DNA of 64,000 nucleotides, from assembly GCF_039541915.1 (NCBI RefSeq), contig NZ_BAABHD010000022.1, forward strand, positions 62,001 through 126,000. Direction: 5' to 3'. This stretch comes from Nibrella saemangeumensis (GTDB lineage Bacteria > Bacteroidota > Bacteroidia > Cytophagales > Spirosomataceae). The position numbers and the translations under genes were made by a program. Numbering within the stretch: position 1 is the stretch's first letter; each line of letters opens with the position of its first letter. This document shows, piece after piece, positions 35,231-43,002 of the stretch. The notes below the pieces were generated by a model. It was given only the letters and a program-made list of their open reading frames with translations, had not been told where the DNA came from and ran no database searches.

Positions 35231-36432
35231 ATCGCAGCAGTCGGTTGGTTACTCATTCGGTCAATGCCCAGCATCAGACCACGCAGTTCGGCCAGGCCAC
35301 GTAAGCGGCCGATGGCTGTATAGCCGGGGTTGGTCCGTTTGCCGGAGTTCAGGTCATCGAGCATCCGGTGGCCGTGGTCGGGGCGGAACGGCATCCGGAG
35401 GTCGGTGCGGCCTTCGTCGGCCCGGCGTTTCTGCTCCTGCAACAGCGCCCGCATCACGCCAAACATATCCACGTCGCCTTCGAGGTGATTGGCTTCGTGG
35501 AAATTACCGTCGGCATCGCGCTGAGTGCTGCGCAGGTGGATAAAATGCACCCACGGGCCCAGCCGCTCGACCATGCCGACCAGATCGTTATCCGGCCTGA
35601 CCCCATACGAACCGGTGCAGAAACAGATACCGTTGGCAGGCGACTCCGCAGCGGCCAGCAACTGCCGGGCATCCGCTTCGGTGCTTACCACGCGGGGCAG
35701 CCCCAGAATCGGGTACGGAGGATCATCCGGGTGAATGGATAACCGCACACCGGCCGACTCGGCTACTGGAACAATCTCCCGCAGGAAGGCATACAGACTG
35801 GTTCGAAGTTCGGTATCGCCGATGTGCTGATACGTGTTCAGCGTCTCCTGGAACTGCTCCACGGTATAGCTCTCCTCCGAACCAGGCAGACCCGCAATGA
35901 TGTTGCGCATCAGCCGTCGGGCCTGCGTTTCATCGAGGGCTTCGTAGCAGGCTTTCGCTTTGCGTACCTGCTCTTCCGAATAATGCTTATCTGCACCGGG
36001 ACGCTTCAGGATGTATAATTCAAAAGCCGCAAACTCGGCCGCATCAAACCGGAGGGCCGTCGAGCCATCGGGCATGGGGAAGTCCAGATCGGTGCGGGTC
36101 CAGTCGAGTACGGGCATGAAGTTGTAGCAGACCGTATCGATGTCGCATTCGGCCAGGTTGGCGATGGATTCCTTGTAGTTTTCGATGTACTGCCGGTACT
36201 CGCCCGAACGGGTTTTAATCGCTTCGTGAACCGGAATACTTTCGACGACCGACCAGGTTAGACCCATTTTTTCGATGTCGGCTTTCCGCTTCCGGACTTC
36301 TTCAACCGTCCAGACTTGTCCGTTGGGAATGTGGTGAAGCGCGGTAACGATGCCGGTTGCGCCGGCCTGGCATATATCCGACAGGGTTACGGGGTCATTG
36401 GGACCGTACCACCGCCAGGTTTGTTCTAACAT
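35227..36432 (-). CDS. uxuA: Mannonate dehydratase
   Basis: This 401-residue enzyme converts D-mannonate to 2-keto-3-deoxygluconate. The start at 36432 ([15 protein letters not shown]) is chosen because UxuA proteins begin with EQTWRWYGP; an open frame continues to 36498 but would overlap the divergent transporter. Motifs include [28 protein letters not shown] (metal ligands), [34 protein letters not shown] and [13 protein letters not shown]. It leads the minus-strand uxuA-uxaC operon and diverges from the hexuronate transporter across 64 bases, which must hold both promoters. Confidence 0.95.
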   Translation of the reverse strand: MLEQTWRWYGPNDPVTLSDICQAGATGIVTALHHIPNGQVWTVEEVRKRKADIEKMGLTWSVVESIPVHEAIKTRSGEYRQYIENYKESIANLAECDIDTVCYNFMPVLDWTRTDLDFPMPDGSTALRFDAAEFAAFELYILKRPGADKHYSEEQVRKAKACYEALDETQARRLMRNIIAGLPGSEESYTVEQFQETLNTYQHIGDTELRTSLYAFLREIVPVAESAGVRLSIHPDDPPYPILGLPRVVSTEADARQLLAAAESPANGICFCTGSYGVRPDNDLVGMVERLGPWVHFIHLRSTQRDADGNFHEANHLEGDVDMFGVMRALLQEQKRRADEGRTDLRMPFRPDHGHRMLDDLNSGKRTNPGYTAIGRLRGLAELRGLMLGIDRMSNQPTAAI

Positions 36433-36496
36433 AGTGGGAGCTTTTGGGTAAAAAAGCAGTGACATCTGCTTTTCTAACAAATAGAGTTGAGATTTC

Positions 36497-37843
36497 ATGA
36501 ATATTACCGCTCCGTCACCCGGAAACTACCGCTGGCGCATGGTCGCGCTGCTGTTTCTGGCGACTACGATCAACTACGTAGACCGGCAGGTACTTTCCTT
36601 TACCATGACGGATGAGTTGTTCCGGAAGGAGATGATGGGCGTTGGTCCGGATCAGATTCTTACGCAGGAGGCTTTGGATCGGTTCAAAATTCAATATGGT
36701 GATGTCGATGCCGCGTTTAAGTTTGCCTATGCCATCGGGTTTCTGGTGGTTGGCTGGCTTATCGACCGCATCGGCACCCGCCGGGGCTTTGCCCTGGGTA
36801 TCTACGTCTGGAGTATTGCGGCCGTCGCTACCACGTTTGTAAGCTCGATGCGGGGGCTGGCGCTGGCCCGTACCAGCCTAGGTATTGGTGAAGCGGCCAA
36901 CTTTCCGGCAGCGGTCAAAACCGTATCCGAATGGTTTCCCAAGCGGGAGCGCTCGTTTGCCAGTGGCCTCTTCAATGCCGGCGCAAACGTGGGAATTATT
37001 CTGACCGCGCTGGTAGTACCCTGGCTAATCCTGAAATTTGGCTGGCGTAGTTCGTTCTTTGTGACGGGTATTCTGGGTTTTATCCTGCTTGCGGTCTGGT
37101 GGTTTACCTACACCAAGCCGCACCGGAACCCCCGTTTGTCGAAAGCGGAACTGGCCTATATTCACAGCGATAATGACCAGGAACAGCAGCCGCTGAAGGT
37201 ATCCTGGGGTAAGCTGCTTTCGTACAAGCAGACCTGGGCGTTTGCCATCGGTAAATTCATGGCCGACCCCATCTGGTGGTTCTACATGACCTGGCTGCCT
37301 GATTTTTTCAACTCCAACGACGCGCTGGAGCAGCGCCTGGACCTGAAAAGCTTTGGAATTCCCTTCCTGATTATTTATATCGTTTCAGATGCCGGTAGCG
37401 TCTTTTTTGGCTGGCTCAGTACCCAGTTTATGAACCTGGGCTGGACGGCCAACCGCGCCCGTAAAACAACCATGCTGATCTGCGCCCTGTGCGTAGTGCC
37501 CATTTTCTTCGCGGCTCAGACCAGCAGCCTGTACGTAGCCATCGCTTTAATTTCAATGGCTACGGCTGCGCATCAGGGTTGGGCCGCCAATATGTATACC
37601 TTTGCGTCTGATCTGTTCCCGAAAAGTGTCGTAGCCTCCGTAACGGGTATTGGCGGTATGTTTGGCGCGGTGGGTGGTATCCTGCTGGCCTTGCTGGCTG
37701 GTCGGATCATCACCGCATTCGGGTATTTGCCTATGTTCATTATCGCCGGCTGCGCGTACCTGATCGCGCTGACCATCATCCACCTTGTTTTGCCGAAGCT
37801 GGAGCCGGTGAGTGTGGAGGAACTGGAGAGTGTGGTGGTATAG
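36497..37843 (+). CDS. exuT: MFS hexuronate transporter (ExuT-like)
   Basis: This 448-residue MFS permease is of the anion:cation symporter group, with about 12 helices. It starts [26 protein letters not shown], written here in two parts as [15 protein letters not shown] and YVDRQVLSF, the group's signature. Other features are [59 protein letters not shown] and [16 protein letters not shown]. It should import glucuronate and galacturonate with protons. Context with uxuA, uxaC, kdgK, eda and uxaB supports hexuronate as substrate, but gluconate-like sugars cannot be excluded. A structured spacer of 124 bases separates it from kdgK. Confidence 0.88.
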   Translation: MNITAPSPGNYRWRMVALLFLATTINYVDRQVLSFTMTDELFRKEMMGVGPDQILTQEALDRFKIQYGDVDAAFKFAYAIGFLVVGWLIDRIGTRRGFALGIYVWSIAAVATTFVSSMRGLALARTSLGIGEAANFPAAVKTVSEWFPKRERSFASGLFNAGANVGIILTALVVPWLILKFGWRSSFFVTGILGFILLAVWWFTYTKPHRNPRLSKAELAYIHSDNDQEQQPLKVSWGKLLSYKQTWAFAIGKFMADPIWWFYMTWLPDFFNSNDALEQRLDLKSFGIPFLIIYIVSDAGSVFFGWLSTQFMNLGWTANRARKTTMLICALCVVPIFFAAQTSSLYVAIALISMATAAHQGWAANMYTFASDLFPKSVVASVTGIGGMFGAVGGILLALLAGRIITAFGYLPMFIIAGCAYLIALTIIHLVLPKLEPVSVEELESVVV

Positions 37844-37897
37844 CAGGAGGCAGCAGGAGGGTTAATCCGGCCGCAGGGCGGAATATTGCAACTTACT

Positions 37898-37955
37898 AGC
37901 CGCATAGCGGCTAAAGCCGCCGGAAACGGCTTCGTACAGGCAGCCCGGAGGCTGC
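37898..37955. repeat. Consecutive hairpins in the exuT-kdgK spacer
   Basis: Two perfect 6-bp stems are present: AGCCGC/GCGGCT (37898-37903 with 37907-37912) and GCAGCC/GGCTGC (37940-37945 with 37950-37955). A weaker CGGCT/AGCCG pairing lies between them. They stop about 12 bases before the kdgK start. They may be an mRNA processing or translation-control element, or a dispersed repeat. Confidence 0.55.
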
Positions 37956-37967
37956 TTCTGACAGCGC

Positions 37968-38963
37968 ATGAAGAAAATTGTAACGTTTGGCGAAGTCATG
38001 ATGCGGTTGAGTCCGCCGGGCTTCGAGCGATTTACGCAGACTACTACACTAGACATTGCCTTTGGCGGGACTGAAGCGAACGTAGCCGTTTCGCTGGCTC
38101 ATTTCGGGTATGAGGCCGCCCATGTCACCCGTTTTCCCGATCATCCGCTGGGGCATTCAGCCGTCAGCTACCTTCGCCAGTTTGGGGTTGATACCCGTCA
38201 TATCCGCTACGGCGATGGCCGTTTAGGATTGTATTTCCTGGAAACGGGAGCCGCCAGCCGCGCCAGCCAGATCGTATACGACCGGATCGATTCGGCCTTT
38301 ATGCGCATCCAGGCCGATGAGTTTGACTGGGAAACCATTCTGCAGGGAGCCGACTGGTTTCACTGGACCGGCATTACACCCGCCCTTTCTCAGGGCGCTG
38401 CGGATTGTTTATTGACCGCTATTCAAACGGCCAACCGGCTGGGCGTACCCGTATCGGGCGATCCGGTTTACCGCAGCAACCTGTGGCAGTACGGCAAGCG
38501 GCCGCAGGAGGTTATCCCGGCCCTGACAGAAGGGTGTACACTGGTGCTGGGCAATGCCGGCCTGTTTGCGCATCTGTACGACATCCAGGAAAAGGACAAT
38601 GAAGCGGCCGCTCAGGCCCTTCGGCATCAGTTTCCGAAAGTGCGGTACGTGACCGACACCAACCGGGAGCAGCTCAGTGCGTCGCATAACCGGCTGTCGG
38701 CCTGGCTTTACGATAAGGAGCGGGCGTACCAGTCGCGCACGTACGATATTCAGCCGATCGTCGACCGGATCGGCACCGGCGATGCCTATATGGCCGGTCT
38801 GATTTACGGCTTACTGACCTATGCCGACCCACAGCAGGCGCTGGAGTTCGGCGTAGCCGCATCCGTACTGAAGCACACGATCCTCGGCGATGCCAACATT
38901 GCCTCCGTCTCCGAAGTCAACACCCTGGTGCAGGGAGATACGTCGGGGAAGTTGAAAAGATGA
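37968..38963 (+). CDS. kdgK: 2-keto-3-deoxygluconate kinase (PfkB family)
   Basis: This 331-residue sugar kinase phosphorylates KDG to KDPG. Visible are the start ATFGEVMMRLSPP-like segment (VTFGEVMMRLSPPGFERF), GGTEANVAVSLAHFGY (sugar binding), GLYFLETGAASRASQIVYDR, and the catalytic DRIGTGDAYMAGLIYG with the family's Asp base. It links the dehydratase to the aldolase in the hexuronate branch. The start at 37968 is directly preceded by the hairpin spacer and has no strong Shine-Dalgarno sequence, as is common in Bacteroidota. Confidence 0.93.
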   Translation: MKKIVTFGEVMMRLSPPGFERFTQTTTLDIAFGGTEANVAVSLAHFGYEAAHVTRFPDHPLGHSAVSYLRQFGVDTRHIRYGDGRLGLYFLETGAASRASQIVYDRIDSAFMRIQADEFDWETILQGADWFHWTGITPALSQGAADCLLTAIQTANRLGVPVSGDPVYRSNLWQYGKRPQEVIPALTEGCTLVLGNAGLFAHLYDIQEKDNEAAAQALRHQFPKVRYVTDTNREQLSASHNRLSAWLYDKERAYQSRTYDIQPIVDRIGTGDAYMAGLIYGLLTYADPQQALEFGVAASVLKHTILGDANIASVSEVNTLVQGDTSGKLKR

Positions 38964-38972
38964 TTTTTTAAT

Positions 38973-39036
38973 GTTCCAAGTTCCATGTTGGTTTCGACAG
39001 CTATTAATCTGAAACCTGGAACCTAGAACCTGAAAC
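38973..39036. repeat. Intergenic repeat of GTTCCA/GTTTCAG-type units
   Basis: Between kdgK and eda are several near-copies of the units GTTCCA and CTGAAAC/CTGGAAC (GTTCCAAGTTCCATG at 38973, then CTGAAACCTGGAACC and AGAACCTGAAAC at 39009-39036). The same unit in opposite orientation (GGTTCCAGGTTTCAG) recurs at 57943-57957. This is a dispersed non-coding repeat of unknown role. Confidence 0.5.
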
Positions 39037-39045
39037 AAACTTAAC

Positions 39046-39714
39046 ATGCGTTTCGACCGACTTACCGTTTACCAAACCATCCGACAGGTGCCGCTGGTGC
39101 CGGTCTTTTACCATGCTGACCCGGAGATCTGTGCCGGGGTCTTAGCGGCCAGCTACCGCGCCGGTATCCGCGCGTTTGAGTTTACCAACCGGGGCGATTT
39201 TGCGCACGAGGTCTTTGCCGACATCAACCGCCAGGCAGCCCGCGAGTGGCCCGATATGATCCTGGGCGTTGGTACTATCTTTGATGCGCCGACGGCTGCT
39301 TTGTACATCCAGGCGGGGGCTAACTTTGTGGTGGCGCCGACGTTTAACCCGGAAGTGGCTCGTCTCTGCAATCGCCGGAAAGTGGCGTATATGCCGGGTT
39401 GCGCTACCATGACCGAGATCAGTAATGCTGAGGAATGGGGAGTGGAGGTCGTAAAGATATTCCCCGGTGATACACTCAGCCCCAAATTTGTGAAGGCGCT
39501 GCGCGGCCCGATGCCGTGGACAAAGGTGATGGTAACCGGTGGAGTAGAACCCACCCAGGAAAGTCTGGAGAGCTGGTTCGGGGCGGGCGTGACGGCCGTG
39601 GGTATTGGCTCCCAACTTTTTCCGAAACACCTGCTGGAGAACCGAAACTTCGACAAAATTGAGCAAACTGTCCGGCAGGCGGTACAAATTGTAAACACTT
39701 TGGTTACTCAATAA
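39046..39714 (+). CDS. eda: KHG/KDPG aldolase
   Basis: This 222-residue aldolase cleaves KDPG to pyruvate and glyceraldehyde-3-phosphate. Motifs: VPVFYHADPEICAGVLAASY (start region), GIRAFEFTNRGDFA with the Glu of the active site, LGVGTIFDAPTAALYIQAG, YMPGCATMTEISNAEEWG, VVKIFPGDTLSPKFVKAL with the Schiff-base Lys before IFPG, and VTGGVEPTQESL. The EFTNRG form is the usual Bacteroidota variant. It lies 82 bases after kdgK and 58 before uxaB in one plus-strand unit. Confidence 0.94.
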   Translation: MRFDRLTVYQTIRQVPLVPVFYHADPEICAGVLAASYRAGIRAFEFTNRGDFAHEVFADINRQAAREWPDMILGVGTIFDAPTAALYIQAGANFVVAPTFNPEVARLCNRRKVAYMPGCATMTEISNAEEWGVEVVKIFPGDTLSPKFVKALRGPMPWTKVMVTGGVEPTQESLESWFGAGVTAVGIGSQLFPKHLLENRNFDKIEQTVRQAVQIVNTLVTQ

Positions 39715-39772
39715 CTTTTTTAGACGCGGCTGCGACAATCATTCAAGACACCAACCGTTAGCTTACTTTACC

Positions 39773-41320
39773 ATGAATAGCAGTACCGTTATCCCGACAA
39801 GTACGATGGACAACCTGTCAAAAGCCTTGATCCCGGCTGATACGCCCCCCGAACGCGTGCTGCAATTCGGCACCGGCGTGCTGCTCCGTGGCCTGCCGGA
39901 TTATTACATCAATAAAGCCAACCAGCAAGGGAAGTTCAACGGCTCTATCGTGGTGGTGAAGTCGACGGAGGGTTCTACCGATGAATTTGCCCGGCAGGAC
40001 AATCTGTATACCGTGGTGGTGCGGGGTATTCAACAGGGTCAGCCCATTGCCGAGAACACCGTGGTAACGGCCATCAGCCGGGTACTGGCGGCCCAGACCG
40101 ACTGGAAAGAAATTTTGCGGCTGGCGCAGAACCCCGACCTGCAGATCATCATTTCTAACACCACGGAGGTAGGCATTCAGTACGTAGAGGAAAGCATATT
40201 CCAGCACCCGCCCCAGTCGTTTCCGGCTAAGCTGACGGCCTTTCTCTACGAAGTGTTTAAGAACTCCGGCGGCTCCAAAAAGCGGGGCATGGTCGTTATT
40301 CCAACCGAACTGATCACCGACAACGGGCTGAAATTACGCGATATAGTAGAGAAACTGGCGAAGTACAACGAACTGGGCCGCCTGTTTATGAAATGGCTGA
40401 AGTATCATGTCCGCTTCTGCAACTCGCTCGTCGACCGCATTGTGACCGGTCGTCCTGACGCTGAGCGGTATCAGCAACTCCAGCAGGAACTCGGCTACCA
40501 GGATAACCTGCTGACGATGACCGAGCCCTACCGGCTCTGGGCAATTGAGGGTGACGATCGGGTGAAGGAAATGCTCAGCTTTGCCCAGGCAGACAGCAGC
40601 ATTATCATTGAGGAAGACATCACCTTCTACCGGGAGCGCAAACTGCGCGTCCTGAACGGTTCCCACACCCTGAGTGTGCCGCTGGGTTACCTGATGGGTA
40701 TGGAAACCGTGTACCAGAACAACCAGCACCCGGTGATGGCGCGGTTTATTCAGCAGTTGATGCTGGAGGAAATTGTGCCGACGGTGCCGACCGACACCAT
40801 GCCCGAAGCAGGCCCTACCGCCATCGAGCAGTTTGCGCGGGATGTGCTGGATCGCTTCCGTAATCCGCATATCGTACACCTGTTGCCGAATATCCTGACC
40901 CAGCAAACCTCCAAGATGCAGGCCCGCAACGTGGCCACCATCCAGCGGTATTATGATAAATTCGGTACCGTGCCGCAGCATATGGCCTTAGGTTTTGCTG
41001 CCTATTTGCTGTACATGAAAGCCATACGGGTGGAAGGCAATACGTATTATGGGGAGCTAAGCGCTTCTGGTCAGACGACTACATACCCGATCCGCGACGA
41101 GAAGGCCGATTACTTCTACCAGTTGTGGCATACCGTGGATGTGCATGATTCGGCCTCGGTCCGGCAGTTCGTACACAGTGTCTGCGCCGATACCGTGCTG
41201 TGGGGAGCCGACCTATCGGCATTACCTGATTTTGCGGATACTGTTGCCCGGAACCTCTCCGACATGGTAACGCTGGGCGTAGAAGCTACGGCAGCGAAGC
41301 GGTTGTCAGCATCGGTATAG
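39773..41320 (+). CDS. uxaB: Tagaturonate reductase (altronate oxidoreductase)
   Basis: This 515-residue member of the polyol/mannitol-type long-chain dehydrogenases reduces D-tagaturonate to D-altronate with NADH. Visible are VLQFGTGVLLRGLPDYYINK (Rossmann start), VVVKSTEGSTDEFARQDNLY, IISNTTEVGIQY, GMVVIPTELITDNGLKLRDI, FCNSLVDRIVTG and the catalytic-type segment RKLRVLNGSHTLSVPLGYLM with the family's K/R-N-H residues. It closes the plus-strand hexuronate unit. The next enzyme in its branch, altronate dehydratase (UxaA), and the parallel fructuronate reductase (UxuB) are not in the window. Confidence 0.92.
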   Translation: MNSSTVIPTSTMDNLSKALIPADTPPERVLQFGTGVLLRGLPDYYINKANQQGKFNGSIVVVKSTEGSTDEFARQDNLYTVVVRGIQQGQPIAENTVVTAISRVLAAQTDWKEILRLAQNPDLQIIISNTTEVGIQYVEESIFQHPPQSFPAKLTAFLYEVFKNSGGSKKRGMVVIPTELITDNGLKLRDIVEKLAKYNELGRLFMKWLKYHVRFCNSLVDRIVTGRPDAERYQQLQQELGYQDNLLTMTEPYRLWAIEGDDRVKEMLSFAQADSSIIIEEDITFYRERKLRVLNGSHTLSVPLGYLMGMETVYQNNQHPVMARFIQQLMLEEIVPTVPTDTMPEAGPTAIEQFARDVLDRFRNPHIVHLLPNILTQQTSKMQARNVATIQRYYDKFGTVPQHMALGFAAYLLYMKAIRVEGNTYYGELSASGQTTTYPIRDEKADYFYQLWHTVDVHDSASVRQFVHSVCADTVLWGADLSALPDFADTVARNLSDMVTLGVEATAAKRLSASV

Positions 41321-41350
41321 GGCAGATACATCATATAATCTCTTAAATCC

Positions 41351-41417
41351 CTAAATCCCCTAAAGGGGACTTGTTCGCGGTTAAATACTGGGTCCAAGTC
41401 CCCTTTAGGGGATTTAG
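41351..41417. repeat. Perfect 23-bp inverted repeat between converging genes
   Basis: The arms 41351-41373 and 41395-41417 are exact reverse complements, each built around CCCCTAAAGGGG. The spacer is 21 bases. It lies between uxaB (plus) and the DUF1080 gene (minus) and may end both transcripts, though it lacks long T-runs. The unit CCCTAAAGGGGACTT is, from memory, a common dispersed intergenic element in Bacteroidota genomes. Confidence 0.75.
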
Positions 41418-41449
41418 AGGTTTTGCGCCGTCGCTGTTAAGTAACGGTG

Positions 41450-42166
41450 CTACTTCAACTCTTTAATAGCAATGTTGCGGAATCGGTGAGCACCCCCTGG
41501 TTTCCAGGAGCCGGCCATGCTGAAGGCCTTAGCCGCCGGGGAGTATACGGCTGACCAGTGCAGCTGCAGGCCAATCATGCCCTCGGTGGCACCGGCAGTG
41601 AAGTCGTTTTTGGGCTGCGTTACGTCCCACATCTGTTCACCATTCACCCAGAGCGTGAGGTGAGGTACCTCGCCTTCCATTCGGATGCGGAAGGAATTCC
41701 AGTCGCCGGCTTTCCAAACCTTATCGATGTTGGTCGCCTGAGCGCCCTGACTAATGGGCAGCATTTCACCCAATAGATTACCCAGTCCGCCGGGTAGCAT
41801 CAGTTCTACCTGATACGCCTGAGCGCTTTCCGTAGAGCGCAGAAAGATGCCGCCATTGCAGAAGGAGTCTACCTTCGCTTCCAGGTACAGCTCGAAGTTT
41901 TTGTACTTCTTATCGGTCAGCAAAACACCTCCCTGCCCGTAGGGGTGCTGTTTCAGGGTAATGACGCCGTCTTCCACGAAAAAATTGCCGGTGGCACCCT
42001 GATGGGTCGTCCGGCTCATGTGCCAGCCGCTCAGGTCTTTCCCGTTGAAGATAGGTTTAAACCCAGCCGGTATACCTCCAACCTGCGCCCGCGCCAACCC
42101 GACCACACACAACAGCAGCATCAGTAAGATAGCTGGTTTCCAAAGTCTACGTTTATCATTCATCAT
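41450..42166 (-). CDS. DUF1080 (3-keto-disaccharide hydrolase type) exported protein
   Basis: This 238-residue protein has a signal peptide (about 1-28, ending GLARAQ) and a concanavalin-like beta-sandwich of the DUF1080 family: GFKPIFNGKDLSGWHMSR, GVITLKQHPYGQGGVLLTD, NFELYLEAKVDSFCNGGIFL and VWKAGDWNSFRIRMEGEVPH. Some DUF1080 proteins hydrolyse 3-keto-glycosides made by sugar 3-dehydrogenases. Its position as third gene after a sugar dehydrogenase (42986-45784) fits such a path (inference). The gap to the upstream FGE-fold gene is 23 bases. Confidence 0.86.
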   Translation of the reverse strand: MMNDKRRLWKPAILLMLLLCVVGLARAQVGGIPAGFKPIFNGKDLSGWHMSRTTHQGATGNFFVEDGVITLKQHPYGQGGVLLTDKKYKNFELYLEAKVDSFCNGGIFLRSTESAQAYQVELMLPGGLGNLLGEMLPISQGAQATNIDKVWKAGDWNSFRIRMEGEVPHLTLWVNGEQMWDVTQPKNDFTAGATEGMIGLQLHWSAVYSPAAKAFSMAGSWKPGGAHRFRNIAIKELK

Positions 42167-42189
42167 TCAATCACTCAATCATTCAACAC

Positions 42190-43002
42190 TCACCTGGCCT
42201 CCATCACTACCCGAAAACCCACATCCCAGCCGTTGCCCGGCCCGGCTGCGTGGGTCGTATACGTAGCGTTCTTTACGTCGCCGACAAAAGAAGCGCCTTT
42301 CAGTACATGCTGTTTGCCCGAGCGGGGCGGTTTAGGATCAGCGAACATCTTTTCGTTGTAGTAATCCTGCACCCACTCCCAGACATTGCCCAGCGTATCA
42401 TACAGCCCCCAGGCGTTTGGCTTCTTCTGACCTACTTTGTTGGTTGTACGGGTGCCCATCTGGGCTACCTGCCGGATCTCCGACCAGGCAATCTCATCGT
42501 CCGCACCGGCGCGGGCGGCATATTCCCACTCAAACTCGGTTGGCAGCCGGTACGTTTTACCTTTTTCGAGTTGGTTCAGTTTCTTCAGGAACGCCTGAGC
42601 ATCCTGCCAGCTTACATTCTCAACCGGATGCTGACCGGCATCTCCACTGACTTTACTACCCTGAAAAACGGACGGATTGCTGCCCATGACCTGCTGCCAC
42701 TGCGCCTGCGTTACCTCGAATTTGCCGATATAATACGGTCGACTGATGGTGACCGGAAAACCTGGCGAAGCGTCCTGCGTAGCGAGTTTCTCCGCCAGTT
42801 TATAGTCTTCCGCTGTCCAGTTGAGGCCCCGGCCCTGCGTTGCCTCACCCGGTTTTGGATAGGTGGGCTGGAAGCGGCCAACAATCATCTTTCCCGGCTT
42901 GATCAGCACGAACTCCATACCAAGGCTGTTGGTGTATGTTGGTGCCTGCGCAAAAAGCTGCGTCAGCGGCAGCAGCCAGAACAAGCTACTTAATCGTGTC
43001 AT
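42190..43002 (-). CDS. FGE-sulfatase-fold protein without catalytic cysteines, exported
   Basis: This 270-residue protein has a signal peptide (1-19, ending LFAQ) and the formylglycine-generating-enzyme fold: SLGMEFVLIKPGKMIVG, YYIGKFEVTQAQWQQVMG, HPVENVSWQDAQAFLKKLN, YRLPTEFEWEYAARAG, WGLYDTLGNVWEWVQDYY and LKGASFVGDV. No cysteine occurs anywhere in the protein, so the copper-binding Cys pair of true formylglycine-generating enzymes is missing. It is more likely a binding or structural member of the family. It overlaps the dehydrogenase gene by 17 bases, indicating coupled translation. Confidence 0.87.
   Translation of the reverse strand: MTRLSSLFWLLPLTQLFAQAPTYTNSLGMEFVLIKPGKMIVGRFQPTYPKPGEATQGRGLNWTAEDYKLAEKLATQDASPGFPVTISRPYYIGKFEVTQAQWQQVMGSNPSVFQGSKVSGDAGQHPVENVSWQDAQAFLKKLNQLEKGKTYRLPTEFEWEYAARAGADDEIAWSEIRQVAQMGTRTTNKVGQKKPNAWGLYDTLGNVWEWVQDYYNEKMFADPKPPRSGKQHVLKGASFVGDVKNATYTTHAAGPGNGWDVGFRVVMEAR

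Noticed and set aside
41351..41417. CRISPR-like repeat
   Set aside because: Only one inverted pair, with no regular spacers and no cas genes.
42250..42993. Long open frame on the plus strand, 247 codons
   Set aside because: It lies fully opposite the FGE-fold gene, whose family motifs are clear. Such shadows are common in GC-rich DNA.
42190..43002. True formylglycine-generating enzyme for sulfatases
   Set aside because: No cysteine in the protein and no sulfatase gene in the window.
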